Assembly (NCBI RefSeq): GCF_043641665.1
Contig: NC_092198.1
Location: 4,314,501 to 4,378,500 of the forward strand
Reading direction: 5' to 3'
Length of the DNA stretch: 64,000 nucleotides
Origin: Enoplosus armatus
Taxonomy: Eukaryota > Chordata > Actinopteri > Centrarchiformes > Enoplosidae
In this document: positions 1 to 11,591 of the stretch, piece after piece
Layout: each line of letters opens with the position of its first letter
How positions within the stretch are numbered: position 1 is the first letter of the stretch
The notes under the pieces: generated by a model
What the model saw: the letters and a program-made list of their open reading frames with translations, nothing else
Databases searched by the model: none
What the model was told of the DNA's origin: nothing
Position numbers and translations under genes: made by a program

Positions 1-3000
1 TCACTGTTTGAGGCAGTTTCCTGGGTTTTTGCAGGTACTTTTTAAGATGTGTGAGCTCTCCCTCCTGTCTTTACCGCTCTATGTGAATCTAATGGAACTA
101 GTGGCATGTAGCAAAAAAGAAAGTAGAAATAAAGAAAAAAAGGGCCAATTCCCCCAGGCAGGGTTGGATTAAACCATTAGGGACACTGAGGCAAAAATGA
201 GCTGTGGGCCCCCCTGCTCCTCCCACTCCCTGTGCACTGCATGTGCACCCAGCCTCCTTCCAGCGCTCATATGTAAAGTGCACACAGCAGACTACACATG
301 GCAGCATCCAGACCCCAAACACTACTGCTATGTTGGAAGTTTTCAGTGTGTCAGATGAATTTGTTGTAATTTGATCAACAGTTTATATTAAATATTTGAC
401 ATAGGGCCCACTTAAACTAGTTAAATGATTAGGTGATAATCATCATCTTAAGGCCCTTAAGATTTCAATGGATACAAACTGAAATGTAAAAGTGATTATT
501 TCAACATGAAGTGCAGCATCGTACGGAGTCTCGTAATCTCAGCCGTCAGGTTTGGTACCAGCGTACCCAAACAGAGACCAAAACCAAAAACTGTGCTCAC
601 TGGCTGCATCTGGTAACCCAAAGTATAGCAGGAGAACATTATGCACAGAGGAACTGGGCGAATGGAAGAAATGTTATTCAGAGTGTTTCTACGCTGTGAA
701 CACAACAAGCCACTGTGTTGCGGTGGAGGCAGAACTCTCAGAGACAGATGTCTCTAAACCTGGACAAATAAAACCAACATTATCTGCATGAATCCACTAC
801 AGGAAATGATAAACTGGCTGTGTTCGTAATTACTCTCCTATTTACTACATAATGCGCTATATTTACTGTCCACTATTTTATTTATTAGTGTTCAAATTCT
901 GAGGATTTCTATATATTGCCCTCAAAAGCTAGTTTGTATCATGGAACCAATGGTGCAAATACAAGATAATAACATTACAGATAGTAACGTTATTCTAAAC
1001 ATGATTCACAGTAAATCAGTCTGGTGTGTGTCACTTCAAAGTTTGGCTCGCTCGCGCCTACAGACTGCACGCATGAGCAACAGGATGCTGACTGCCGGTC
1101 ACTGCACAGCCACCGGTGTCATTAAAAACAACAACTTTCTGAAAAGTCCATATAGAACCTTTGTAACTTCATTGTTTATTAATTTAGCTTTTCATTTGTA
1201 AGAGGAAGAATGTGTTATTTCCTCTTTAGGGACTGCTGGAATAAACCGGTCCATCATCCTCCTTAGACACAACATAGTTGATCCTGAAACATTAATTCAT
1301 CTTGTAGTTACTCGTCAAAAGCTTTTGCAGAACGTCAAGCATCTCAGTTACGGCTGTACTGTATTTATTCATTTATTCATGCTTTCACAGATTTAATTGT
1401 CCTCATGTAATTTCTACGGATGTGACTAGAATAGAGGGAGAGAAACACCCTATCCATTCCACCTAATGATGTTGGACTGCTCCTCTTTTCATGGATTAGC
1501 AACTGTAAATCCACTGTTGATTTACCCTGGCTAGATTAGTCAGGCTAGAAAGAAATCCAAGCGAAATGATGCATTTGGTGGAGGGTTCTTCAGAATCCCA
1601 AAACATGCTGTCTCTTTTTAATGCAAATGTGACTAATGCATGACAGCTAGCCACCCCATCAGAGGTTTTTTAAACCCAAGGCAGACAGGGAGGAGGAGCT
1701 CCGTTAACAGATGTAGCCAGGAAATTGCAACTTGACAAATATTCTGCTCCAAACAACTGTCTTCTTCCCTTCAGCTTCCTGTGTGTGTTTGATTCGTCAG
1801 GCCAAAATAGGGGACCGCCCAATGGGAGCAATGCCACCCTAATTAGGATAACAGACACTTTATCAACATTCACAGCTCCACCTGCACACTATTGATAATA
1901 CAAACCTCATCCACTGCTGCTCTTTGGGATATGGAATCACAGCAAAGCAGTTTATCGAGTACATTTGGACAATAAACTGCTCCACAGTCAGGATTTGTAT
2001 GATTGTGACACACAAATATTCCCCCATCCCTACACTGACATCCCCGTTGGCACGAAACAGTGTTGTTCTTGATATCGTTCCCCCAGCGAGCAGGAAGCGG
2101 CCGTGTAAGAGGCTTTCATTAGTAACACTGCAGTCGCTCCTTTTGAAGCCAGGAGGAACCACAGCAGCTGCTGCACACATACTTTCTGATCAGCCAAATG
2201 AATGCACGGCAGTCTCACAGGCAGCAGCCGGTTGCTTACACAAGTCGGCTTTTTGATGATGTTTGAATAAGACGATTGCATTCTTCTTCTGCTGCGGCAG
2301 AAGCTGTCTGCGCCGGCAAACAATAGCTGACAAATGTAAGACAAAAAGTGATCCTCTGTGGGATCCATGCTCCCATCTGTGGCTGCAATTGTAGTCCCAG
2401 AGGAGCATGAAATTCCCTGTGGGATGTTTAATTTAGCCAACTCCTCCTGTGCTTTAACAGGACCCGTTTATCCTAAATACAGAATGGGACTCTTTAGTTC
2501 AACAAATAAGCTTCTTATTTTTAATTGCCTCCCCAAATCCCAGTGGCAGTGCCATTGTCCTGACATTCAAGATGTAAAGCAAGGACACAGACGCACACAC
2601 AACAAGTTGACTTTTGCTTCAGTCCAACACTTGGATCATCAGTGTCACTGCTAGAAGATCAGAGGTGGCGAATAATGGCCTCAGAGGGAATCTTTGCAGG
2701 TTTTCCTACAAGGTGCAGCAGGATGACTGCTGCTCAGCTCTATGTCAAAATGTATTTACAGTGTAATAGAACCTTCTGAGCATTTCTCTGTTTCTTTCTT
2801 TTTTCTTTAGCTTGAGGCTGTGAGCTCCACATCTCGCCTTACTGCACTCTTTAGGTTTCGGCAGTCGAGAGGAAGAGAAGACAGGTGGGACAAATGAAGC
2901 TGCTTCTGCTTTCCCACTCAGCATAGCATCAACATTCTCCTCAGGTTCAACAAAGACACAAGAAAAACAGACAAATATTCTCACATTGCCATCAACATGA

Positions 3001-3032
3001 TCGCTGTGTCTCCTAAAGTCCGCAGAACTTAC
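1..3032 (-). other. gabrr2: gabrr2 intron 2 (partial, runs off the left edge)
   Basis: This sequence lies downstream of gabrr2 exon 2 on the minus strand. I looked for the next expected exon, a 68-bp exon coding for a segment like PVGVDV...ISEVDM, as seen in gabrr1 at 38098-38165. I did not find it on the minus strand. The intron is therefore at least 3.0 kb and the remaining exons lie outside the window. No other gene is recognisable; the open frames here are short and lack domain features. Confidence 0.7.
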
Positions 3033-3344
3033 CTGCGAAAGCAGGCCTCATGGTGAAGTCATGCTCGTCTATGCGCAGAAGGTGGCTGGTCTTCACCTTT
3101 CGGGCTTTGGTTACATCCACAGCCTTCTTTGACAGAGGACTGGCAACAGGGCAGCAGATAGAGAGGGGAGATGTTTAAAGTGCCATTAGAGTTTGTCTTA
3201 AAGGATAAGGCTTGTGTTATTCTGTATTTCTATCAATGTCGACCAATTGCATGAAAAGACCAAAACCAACAATATGTTATTGCGTGGAACACTGAACTCT
3301 GGATTACATTTAATGCTAATGTTTTTATTATATATATATGAATT

Positions 3345-3416
<72 letters not shown>

Positions 3417-5111
3417 GTATCAATTTGTGATGTCAAATAAACAATGGTTAAGGTTAACAACTAAAACACTTTAGGTTAGGGTCAGGAAAGACTGTATGGG
3501 CTACGGATGTCAGATAATTGCTGTTGCGTATTGCACTTTTCTTTATGCCTGTCTACATAAAGGGCTCACTACCTTCTACATTGGCACTGCATGTTTATTG
3601 ACATTGGATGTAAATCATGAGGTGAATTGTCAAATATGAATATATTTCCAAGGATACTGGACTGGACTGGACTTCCCTACCCTACTCTGTGGCTCTCAGC
3701 ACCAAGCCCGTTGGGCTCAGAAACATATCTTTTGAAAGGCTCTGTAATTTCCTGGACAGCTGGCTAAACACTGTGGCAGCATGAGGAGGATTTTCCTAAA
3801 AAGCAATGTATAGACTCATACAAAAATAATCCCTCTCAATTAAGATCCACTAGAAGTGTGTGGCGGTGTCTGTATCTGCAGAGACTCTGCCCTGTAGCAG
3901 TGGGTGTGTAGCCCCCAGCCAGCACAGGGTGTGAGGGCGGGACTGTGCTATAATAACCAGGTGCCAGATCGTAAGCATGCGTCCAAGATGAAGCTACCAG
4001 CCAGGGAGGAGGGGCCAACTTTGAATGTTGTGTTTACAAACTGCAGCCGACAAATCCAACTCAGTCTGCCTTCAACACGTAACAGGAGGAAATTGTGCAT
4101 TTGTTGGGGACTATTTTCAGCAGTGGATTAATCCCCATTTGGTGTAGCAGGACGGCGTAAGTGGGACCGGGAGTCAAAATGGTAATGAAGGAACATGTCA
4201 CCCAGTGCAACAATAGCCGTGTTTCCATTCAGTCGTCAAGCAAATTTTTAAGCAAACTTTTGAAATGTCATAAAAAAGAAATGTGAATTACATTCATTGT
4301 TGGTTTGGGCTCTGCACATGGGATGTGTTGACAATGAGAAACACACGGAATATCACCAGATTTATACTTTATACTGTGGAGGGAGGGGAAGGCAAGAGCA
4401 TGCTGAGCAGCTGTCTGCGGCTGCATGAGGCCCCTAAATTACAAATGTGAAGCCCTCTGACATTTTGTTGGATTTATTTATTTAAAAAATGGCATTTTAG
4501 AAACCTGTTGGTATGATTCTGCCTAGATTTAGGGCCCCCAAAAAATCTATGAAGTAGTGCTGAAACAATCAGTTAATTCATATTGGCATTGGACTGTTGG
4601 TCGGACAAAACATGCCATGTGAAGAAAATAATGGGAATAATCAATAATGAAAATGTGCAGTCCCACTATGCAGAGCCCCTTTTTTTTTTGAAAAAATAAA
4701 AAGTAAAAAGTAGGCTACTGCCTGGTGCTGGTTTGTTAGGCAAAGAGATGAAGTTTTGCTCGTAATATATAACAACACCACAGAAGCTGCTGCGGAAGGA
4801 TGTTGAAGTGTGAAAGAGAAAAGATTCCAGCCAAACAACCGGCTTGATATATCCTTCCTGCAGTTCCTCCACTTTTCAGTCCCTCTGTTTGGAGTCTCTC
4901 CTGCATATTTGTCCGATGATGATCTCTGGCGGTCAGATTCCACATCTCAGTTGAATGAAAATAAAATAAAATAAAAGGTTCTCAGTACTTACGTGCCTGG
5001 CTTGTGAGTCTCCGTCGGCGCGGACCACCGCTTTTTCCTACTTTTGTGTCTCCTGCACTCCGCGATGAGAATCAAACACAGAAGGAACAGCAGAAACCTG
5101 TAACACGGCAT
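3033..5111 (-). CDS. gabrr2: GABA-A receptor subunit rho-2, first two coding exons (partial)
   Basis: Partial gene for a Cys-loop GABA-gated chloride channel subunit of the plasma membrane. Exon 1 is 5111-4993 (119 bp, donor gtaagt). Exon 2 is 3139-3033 (107 bp, acceptor ccag, donor gtaagt). The join is phase 2 and the 75 codons read through cleanly. The start at 5111 is chosen because it opens a classic signal peptide (MPCYRFLLFLLCLILIAEC) followed by a basic stretch (RRHKSRKKRW). An in-frame ATG upstream at 5366 gives no signal peptide. Exon 2 ends with LLRIDEHDFTMRPAFAG, closest to rho2 (human RVDEHDFSMRPAFGG as I recall it), whereas rho1 has RPGFGG. Exon 2 has the same length and end phase as gabrr1 exon 3. 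The ligand-binding and membrane parts lie beyond position 1. ube2j1 is the next gene upstream on the same strand, as in human. Rho2 rather than another rho is inferred from motif and synteny. Confidence 0.88.
3352..3413. repeat. (TA)n microsatellite in gabrr2 intron 1
   Basis: About 62 bp of nearly pure TA dinucleotides, inside the 1.85-kb intron between gabrr2 exons 1 and 2. The rest of that intron (3140-4992) shows nothing I can identify apart from a fragment around 4551-4640 resembling a teleost DNA-transposon end. Confidence 0.95.
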
Positions 5112-6829
5112 GATGAGTTTAAAAGTCCCGCAGCGGCTCGGCCAGTGACGCCTTCGGTCCGCGTGCAGGACGCTCTGTGCACGGTACCATCTTCCCGTCA
5201 CCGGCAGAGGAAGAGGAAGAGTGGAAGAGTCGAGGGACTGTGGTGAACGAGTGCGGCAGAGAGACGGGATGGCGAAGTCTGATAAGCTCTCTGATTGGTC
5301 TTCAGAAGCCTCCCAAGACTGGCTTTTTTTTCTCTCTGGCTCACGAGCGCGCAGCATCAGCACCACATGCAGCGCGCTGCAAGAAGAAGAGGGAAAGTCC
5401 CTCCTGACGAATCGTTTGGAGGCAGAGACCCTGCTGAGAGGAGGCAGATGCCCTCAGAGAAAATGAAACGAGAGAACCTGCTGAGACCACCCAGACACAA
5501 TGTGTCCCATTAAAAACACATGACTTGATTTGAAATGATTATTTCATCTCACTTAACAATATTATCTCTCAAAGATATGAACACTCCACAGTGGTTTGCA
5601 CGGTTTGTTATGAGGATTTGTTTTGCAGTGTAGGACAGTGTGGGGGCATCCTGTTAAACTGACGTAAGACATTGATGTCCACATCTGTCTCCTCTTGGGG
5701 CTTCTCTTCATTCCAACCGCCTGTAGTCTGGATAGAGAAGTTCTTGGAAAATGCGAAATTGCATTAGTAACCAGTGGAATTACAATATCTCACCCGATTA
5801 GGCAGCATTTGTAGTATCAGTTTCCTTTGGGTTCATCTGGGGTTTCCTAAAACTGTGTGCGGAGATGTATGCCAGTGCCAATTTCACTTGACCGCCCACA
5901 GTTACTGTCGGAGGGAACATTGTCGTTGATTAAAAAACAAAGATGAAAGTTGTGATTGTTTTCTTCTGGACCTCTGCCCTCCATCACAGTCAAGAATTAC
6001 GGTGCTTGTGGTGTCAGGAGTCTTTGTGGATGCCGAGGAACATTCTGTTCTCCCACTTGAAAGAGAGTTTTTGATCTCTGGAGATTAAAAAGTATTATCC
6101 AGTCAAAACCATGTTTTCTACAAGACTATATCCAGCCGGATGAATGCTGAATAGTCAATCATTGAAGAGTTTCAGTAGTGAGAAAAGATTTACCGCTCTT
6201 TAAAAAGTGGGGGGGGGGGGAAAGGTTTGGACGTTTTGAGGCTGGCCAACCAAACTGTGTAACAGCTTTTACTACTTTAATTTTAAGCCTTTCCAGGCTG
6301 ATTATTTTACCCAAAATATACTGACATTACATAAGAACATTATGGAAAATGCTGTACAAAGAAAATGTGTTTCTTCAGCTGCGGCTGCCGTTGTCTGTTT
6401 GAATTAAAGAACTAGTCAATTTATTAAGGACGCATTCACGCATTCAAAATCAAAACATAAGACTTTAATTGGTCTTGACTGCTGCAAGACTTGATTTACT
6501 TGAGACTTGACTCCCTAAACACTTGACTTGATTTGAGACATGAAAGTCCTCATTTTATGACTTAAACCTGACTCAGATCCAAAGCTCTGGTTTAACCTCT
6601 CTGGTTTAACCATGCTAAATCACATAAAGAGACTGATATGGCAATAACTGATCCTCGGCCAAGAAGTTTGGCAGATGATACTTTGCTTTTTTTGGTGATT
6701 TGGTGACACTGACATAAAAAAGCTTTGTGCTTTAACGCAACTTTAACCAAATATATGTTCGGTGCGTTGATAGGGCAGGAGGTGAGAGAGGTTTACTTAC
6801 CTGTGAGTAAGGTTTCAGTGTCGTAGGGT

Positions 6830-7170
6830 CATAGGCCTTAGGAGATTTGTAACGGCTCTGGGGATGGCAATGTCAGTCAACCACTTTGGTCCAGAACTGA
6901 AGGTATCGTAACAACTATTGGATGGATTGCCATACAAGTTTTTACAGGCATTTCTAATGACTTTGGTGATCCCCTGACCCACCAACAGGTCAGAGGTTTC
7001 ACTTATTCGATGAAATATCTCAACATCTACTCTGTGAATTGGCACATTTGGTACAGATATTCATGGTGCCGAGACAACGCATCCTAATGTCCTTTGTGTT
7101 TGTGCTAACTCGCAAATGTTAGCATGCCTAAGTACAGCCTCTAGCATGGCTATAGACTCTTTGGTCTTGT
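6830..7170 (+). repeat. teleost interspersed repeat (TTAGCATG-rich family), copy 1
   Basis: The segment has wording I recognise as a very common fish repeat: ATTGGATGGATTGCCAT, CTTTGGTGATCCCCTGAC, TTTGTGCTAACTCGCAAATG, TTAGCATGCCTAAGTACAGC and CTAGCATGGCTATAGACTCT, in that order. A second, differently truncated copy is at about 43310-43670 in gabrr1 intron 9. Class is unknown to me. Boundaries are approximate. Confidence 0.6.
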
Positions 7171-8701
7171 TTAAACATCAACTACAAAAAATCACTATCA
7201 TACACTTAAATCTACATAGAGCAGAAGAAATCGTCTGTCCAGTTGAACGTCTCAGAAATACACACCTAATTTCCTGTGCTTCGTAGTAGCCATCGATAAC
7301 CAGACTTGTTGCCTATGAACTCTGCATTGGTGGTTGTGATTATTCACAGCTACATATACTACAGCTAAATGTATTTTACACACATTAGGACCTGGCAATT
7401 TGGCAATTACCTGATCCATCATCAGGACTCATTAAAGGTAACAGCAAGGCTACATATTCCCTGTGGGATGTGTAGGTACAATAAGACATAATAAGGCCCA
7501 CATGGCAAACACACTCTTTCATTCAAGCCATTTATTTTCTGTTTACATCCCAGATAACCAGCCAGATATCGAGAGACTCTGGGAATATGGATATTCATAG
7601 AGAATCTCTGCTGCCGACAAGAAATACCCGGACATATGCAGGTATAAGATGTTGTGCAAATAAAAGAAAAACTACCGAGAGAGTGTTGTTCCCCTCGACA
7701 GGTAGACTGCTCCGACTACCTCTGAGCTGTTTGTATGCTGCCAAGTTGCTGTACATGTCAAAAAGCCATCAGCTACAATGTGCAGAGAGTACATTTAAAT
7801 TGCTTCCCAGTTCCTCTGAGTCTCATTAGAGTGATAAACCCCTGCTCAAAGTATATCAAAGAGGGTAAACGCTAGACAGTGTTTGGGTCTATTTATACAA
7901 GATGGGGGGGAAAAAAAATGACTGTTTGCATACAGCTTCAGAGAATGCAAGCCAAAGATTAATGCACAGGGACGGGGTGCGAGTACCATGAAACAGCAGG
8001 GGAGAGAGGGAGTGAGGTGGGAAAGATACAAATGAACGGTAACCTATTTCAAGTAAGATAAATAAAATCTGTTGTAGGTGTGAAAGCAGAATCAGACAAA
8101 GAATCCAAGTAGTCATACTCGTGTTGAAAGGAAGCAGACAGTTGACCACAGTCATGTTTACTGGTGCAAATAATCCCTTTAATTGTCTCACCGGTAGACG
8201 TTGCCATGGTGAGTTCAAAGCACTCTGCCCCCGTGCTGTACTTCAGTAAACATGTTGTATTTAGCTGATTCCGGATCAGTCAAATCATTCCCTTCACAGA
8301 ACTGCTGGGAATTATTACACTATTGGCTCTACGACCGGTGCAAGCAGCGCCCCGACAGTTCGGTATTGAACTGACCTTGAGATTCTCTTTTTGCCTTTGG
8401 TATTGGTGCGCCCAGAGCAGGTAGGAGTGTCATTTGAATGAGGCAGCACAAAGCAGGTAGTCGGCATTTTGGTGGAAATTGGGTCTTAGAAGTTGCACTG
8501 ACCACATACGCTAGCTATTTCCTGATTATGTAAACAAGAGCAAACTAAATACTGCAATTTCAAAATTGTGAAACAATACTTAAAACTGTAAATAAACAAT
8601 TTCAATTAAACAATGTCCAACCAGTAGATGATTTAAATTGCCTTTAAAAATAAAATGTTTAATGGGATTATAGCAGGTGTTACACCATATTCTGTGACCA
8701 C

Positions 8702-9189
8702 CTTAAAAGAGTACTCCACTGATTTAGCATTACACTCCTGTAACATTATCAGACTCACGATGGACAGTTTGAAAACAAAACAGATTAAAAATTGATGCAG
8801 CAGAACCAGAGACGTCGTCTTTTTATTCCACACATTCTTTTTCCTTGTCAAAACCTGGCGCTTGCATTACCCAAAATGCAACTCAACCTCAGACGGTGCA
8901 GTCAGATATTGGGTTTAGTTATGCTAGAGCCCGTAGCCTCAAGCAGAGATGAGGAGCGGGCTACAGAGGTCTGGCAAGATCATTTCTTTCTAACTCCACG
9001 CCCCCAGATTTTTCAAACTTGTAGTCTTCAGCCATGACTGACGCAGCAAGTGGCATCACTTGAGGACATTCATCAAACTTCCAACAGCTCCCTCTGGAGC
9101 TCATATAACTTTTCCCCCCCACATAGTACTCCCCAGGCCCTGTAAACAGACTTTGATGTGTAAAAATGGTGGCGTTCCCCTTTAATGTC
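8702..9189. mobile_element. non-autonomous DNA transposon with imperfect terminal inverted repeats
   Basis: The left end reads TTAAAAGAGTACTCCACTGA (from 8703). The right end, read on the minus strand, is TTAAAGGGGAACGCCACCAT (ending at 9185). About 18 of the first 27 positions agree. The 7-mer TGACCAC occurs immediately left of the element (8695-8701) and just right of it (9190-9196), as expected of a target-site duplication. The interior has no coding capacity. The interior and ends match wording I know from many teleost introns. Superfamily is not assigned. Confidence 0.6.
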
Positions 9190-10253
9190 TGACCACAGAA
9201 GTGGCTGTTGCAAGGATACTGTCATTTTCTACACATGGCTGTTATTATTAAATGATATTAATGTTATTCAGTCTTTAAAAGTGTTTAAAAAAAGGTGTTT
9301 GATTTATTTCCAGGTACAGTAGGGTCACATTTTCTCGTGGCCAGTGTCAGACATTGTGATCTGTCTTCTGCTGTGCTTCTGTTTCTTGGCAGATGTTTTG
9401 GTGTTGTCAGTTTTTATAAAGAGGTGAGAGAAAGGTACCTGACAATATTTGGATGGAACATTTTTATTCCTAGGTAAAGTACGGTCACATTTAACGTCAG
9501 AAATTGTGACCTCAAGGCACCTTCTCAACTACTCACTTGAATAAAGTATGATAGCATCCCTGCAACAGCACCCCTGCAGTCACACATTCCAGTGACCACG
9601 GAAGATGGTGTAACGAATGTTGTTATTGATTGGTAAATGAATATGAGTGACAGTATCTGTTGTCCACAGCTGCTTTATACTGTAATGCTTCTCCCTCAGT
9701 TCTTTAAATCCCTGTAGCCATCAGAAGGCAGCAGGACACATATGTTGATAAATGAATTAGGGAATTAAAGCACATAAAGAAGAAGTCATTATAGCACATA
9801 CACTCTGTGCAGATGCTTCCATGATTAATTGAGACAGAAATCCACCATAATTTCATGTTGCTGACATTTCATATTACAGGTTTAATTAAATAATGGGAAC
9901 AAGCGGCAGCCCTAGGATATACAACAATTATATGGAAGGGGACATGTGGTGTGAGTGGTTCCTGAACTGATCTCAAACACAACAAAGCCTCCTGTTCTTA
10001 AAAATGCATGACGCTCTAGAGAGTAAAATTCACATTGATTAAAAGACACCCTGGAGGTGTTGCGGTGAGTGGAGCGTCTCCTCTGCAGGAATGAAAAGTT
10101 TCCCCTCAAAGAAGACTGAACCCTTTGCTGGCGAGCAGGGAGGGCAGAATGTCAGCGTCAGCCACCGCCTCGGCTCGGCTTCCACTTCAGCGGGTCATAG
10201 TTCTGTTAGGGTGGGAGCAGGGGGTGTTGACTTGAGGGTGAGGGGTGGGATCG

Positions 10254-11555
10254 TCACAGCTCATAGTCAAACTTGTACTCATGAGCCAGGTAGATCCTGC
10301 GGAAGATGAGTGCGGCAAGGGCCAGAGTGAGCACCACGATGAGGACTACCGAGCCTGCGTGGCTTTCATCCTGAGGTTGATGAGGAGCTGGGACGAAGGC
10401 CGGCCTGCTGGCTGGATCTCTGCCGTCTCTCTGGCCCTGCTGGCTGTGCTGCTGGACACGACGCTGCCGGGGGCTGAGAGGGCGACCGCAGGGCTGGGGT
10501 CCCTCTACTCCTGGGGCTAGAGATGCCTCTGCCTGTGGAGGAGGATGGCATTGAAATGATCAGTGAGACAAAACTAGGCATTAGTTAAAGATAAGGCTAT
10601 GATACTCCTGTTCATTTAAAGTGACCAGGAGGCTGTGAAGGGGATGACTAACCAATGCACTGTGCTGATGAAACATATTTCACCCAGTGTGGGGTACCGT
10701 GGGCTGGCCTATCTCATTCTGGACAAGTATTGACCCTCCAACTTCAGAGGCAGATGGTGAGTCCTATTTTTGACGCAGCCCTCCTCAGTTTATCCAAACT
10801 CAGAAACACTAATCTAAGTTGACCCTCCTCTCGTCTCCTTCAGACTCTGTCACTGTGGTTCTGTGGCTAGCAGCTGGCGCCAAAATCAATCCTCTTAGGC
10901 AACAGGGCTTGTTCATATCATCTGAACTGGTAAAAGAAGCCGCTGAACCACAGGCTTCAACCACAACACATCCACTATGATGTTAAGAGAGCACACTGAG
11001 GTCCAGCTTCTCGATTTCACACACTCTAACTCAGTGCAACCAAGGCAGCTGGCATGGTGCTGCTGCACAGTAATGCACAATCATTTCCTTCAATACAAAT
11101 TCAAAATGATTGTGGAGCTCAATGGGATGTCAGCAGAAGATGAAGCATGCCAGCAATTAAAAGGAACAATATGAAAGATGGGTAATTGACTGCTTACAGA
11201 CAGCACCATATAATCCTTTGGTTGTACACTGTGGAGCTTCAGAACACCCACTGCTCTGTCCAATACTTTGGAGCTTCAGTGGATTTAAAAACAAACCACG
11301 GATGCTTGCTGGAAAATGGCTGCCTGAAAAATTTTCTTCTGTGTCTGTCCCGTGTGTCATTAGTTGTTGCCTTGGTAAGTAGAGGTTAACAACAACAAAT
11401 ACCAGCATTAGTACAGCACAGTACAGTACGATACTGTAGCTGTATGCCAGCGAGGCTTGAGACATGCTTGAGATGATTCATTCTGAAGAGTGAAGAATTC
11501 AGAGGACAAACTGTTCTCAGCTGCATTATCACAACATATAATTTTGATAAAAATG

Positions 11556-11591
<36 letters not shown>

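Larger units (their letters stand above)
5112..10253. other. intergenic region between gabrr2 (5' side) and ube2j1 (3' side)
   Basis: About 5.1 kb. It includes the presumed 5' UTR and promoter of gabrr2 (from 5112 rightwards; no TATA box or start site could be fixed) and the 3' UTR of ube2j1 (from 10253 leftwards; a minus-strand ATTAAA at 9886-9881 is a candidate polyadenylation signal). Two interspersed repeats, 6830-7170 and 8702-9189, are listed separately, and there is a short G run near 6208. No coding exon with domain character was seen. Confidence 0.6.

Noticed and set aside
2745..2984. 79-aa minus-strand open frame just left of gabrr2 exon 2
   Set aside because: It does not resemble the expected third exon of a rho subunit, and lies after a strong donor at 3032-3031. 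Treated as intron.
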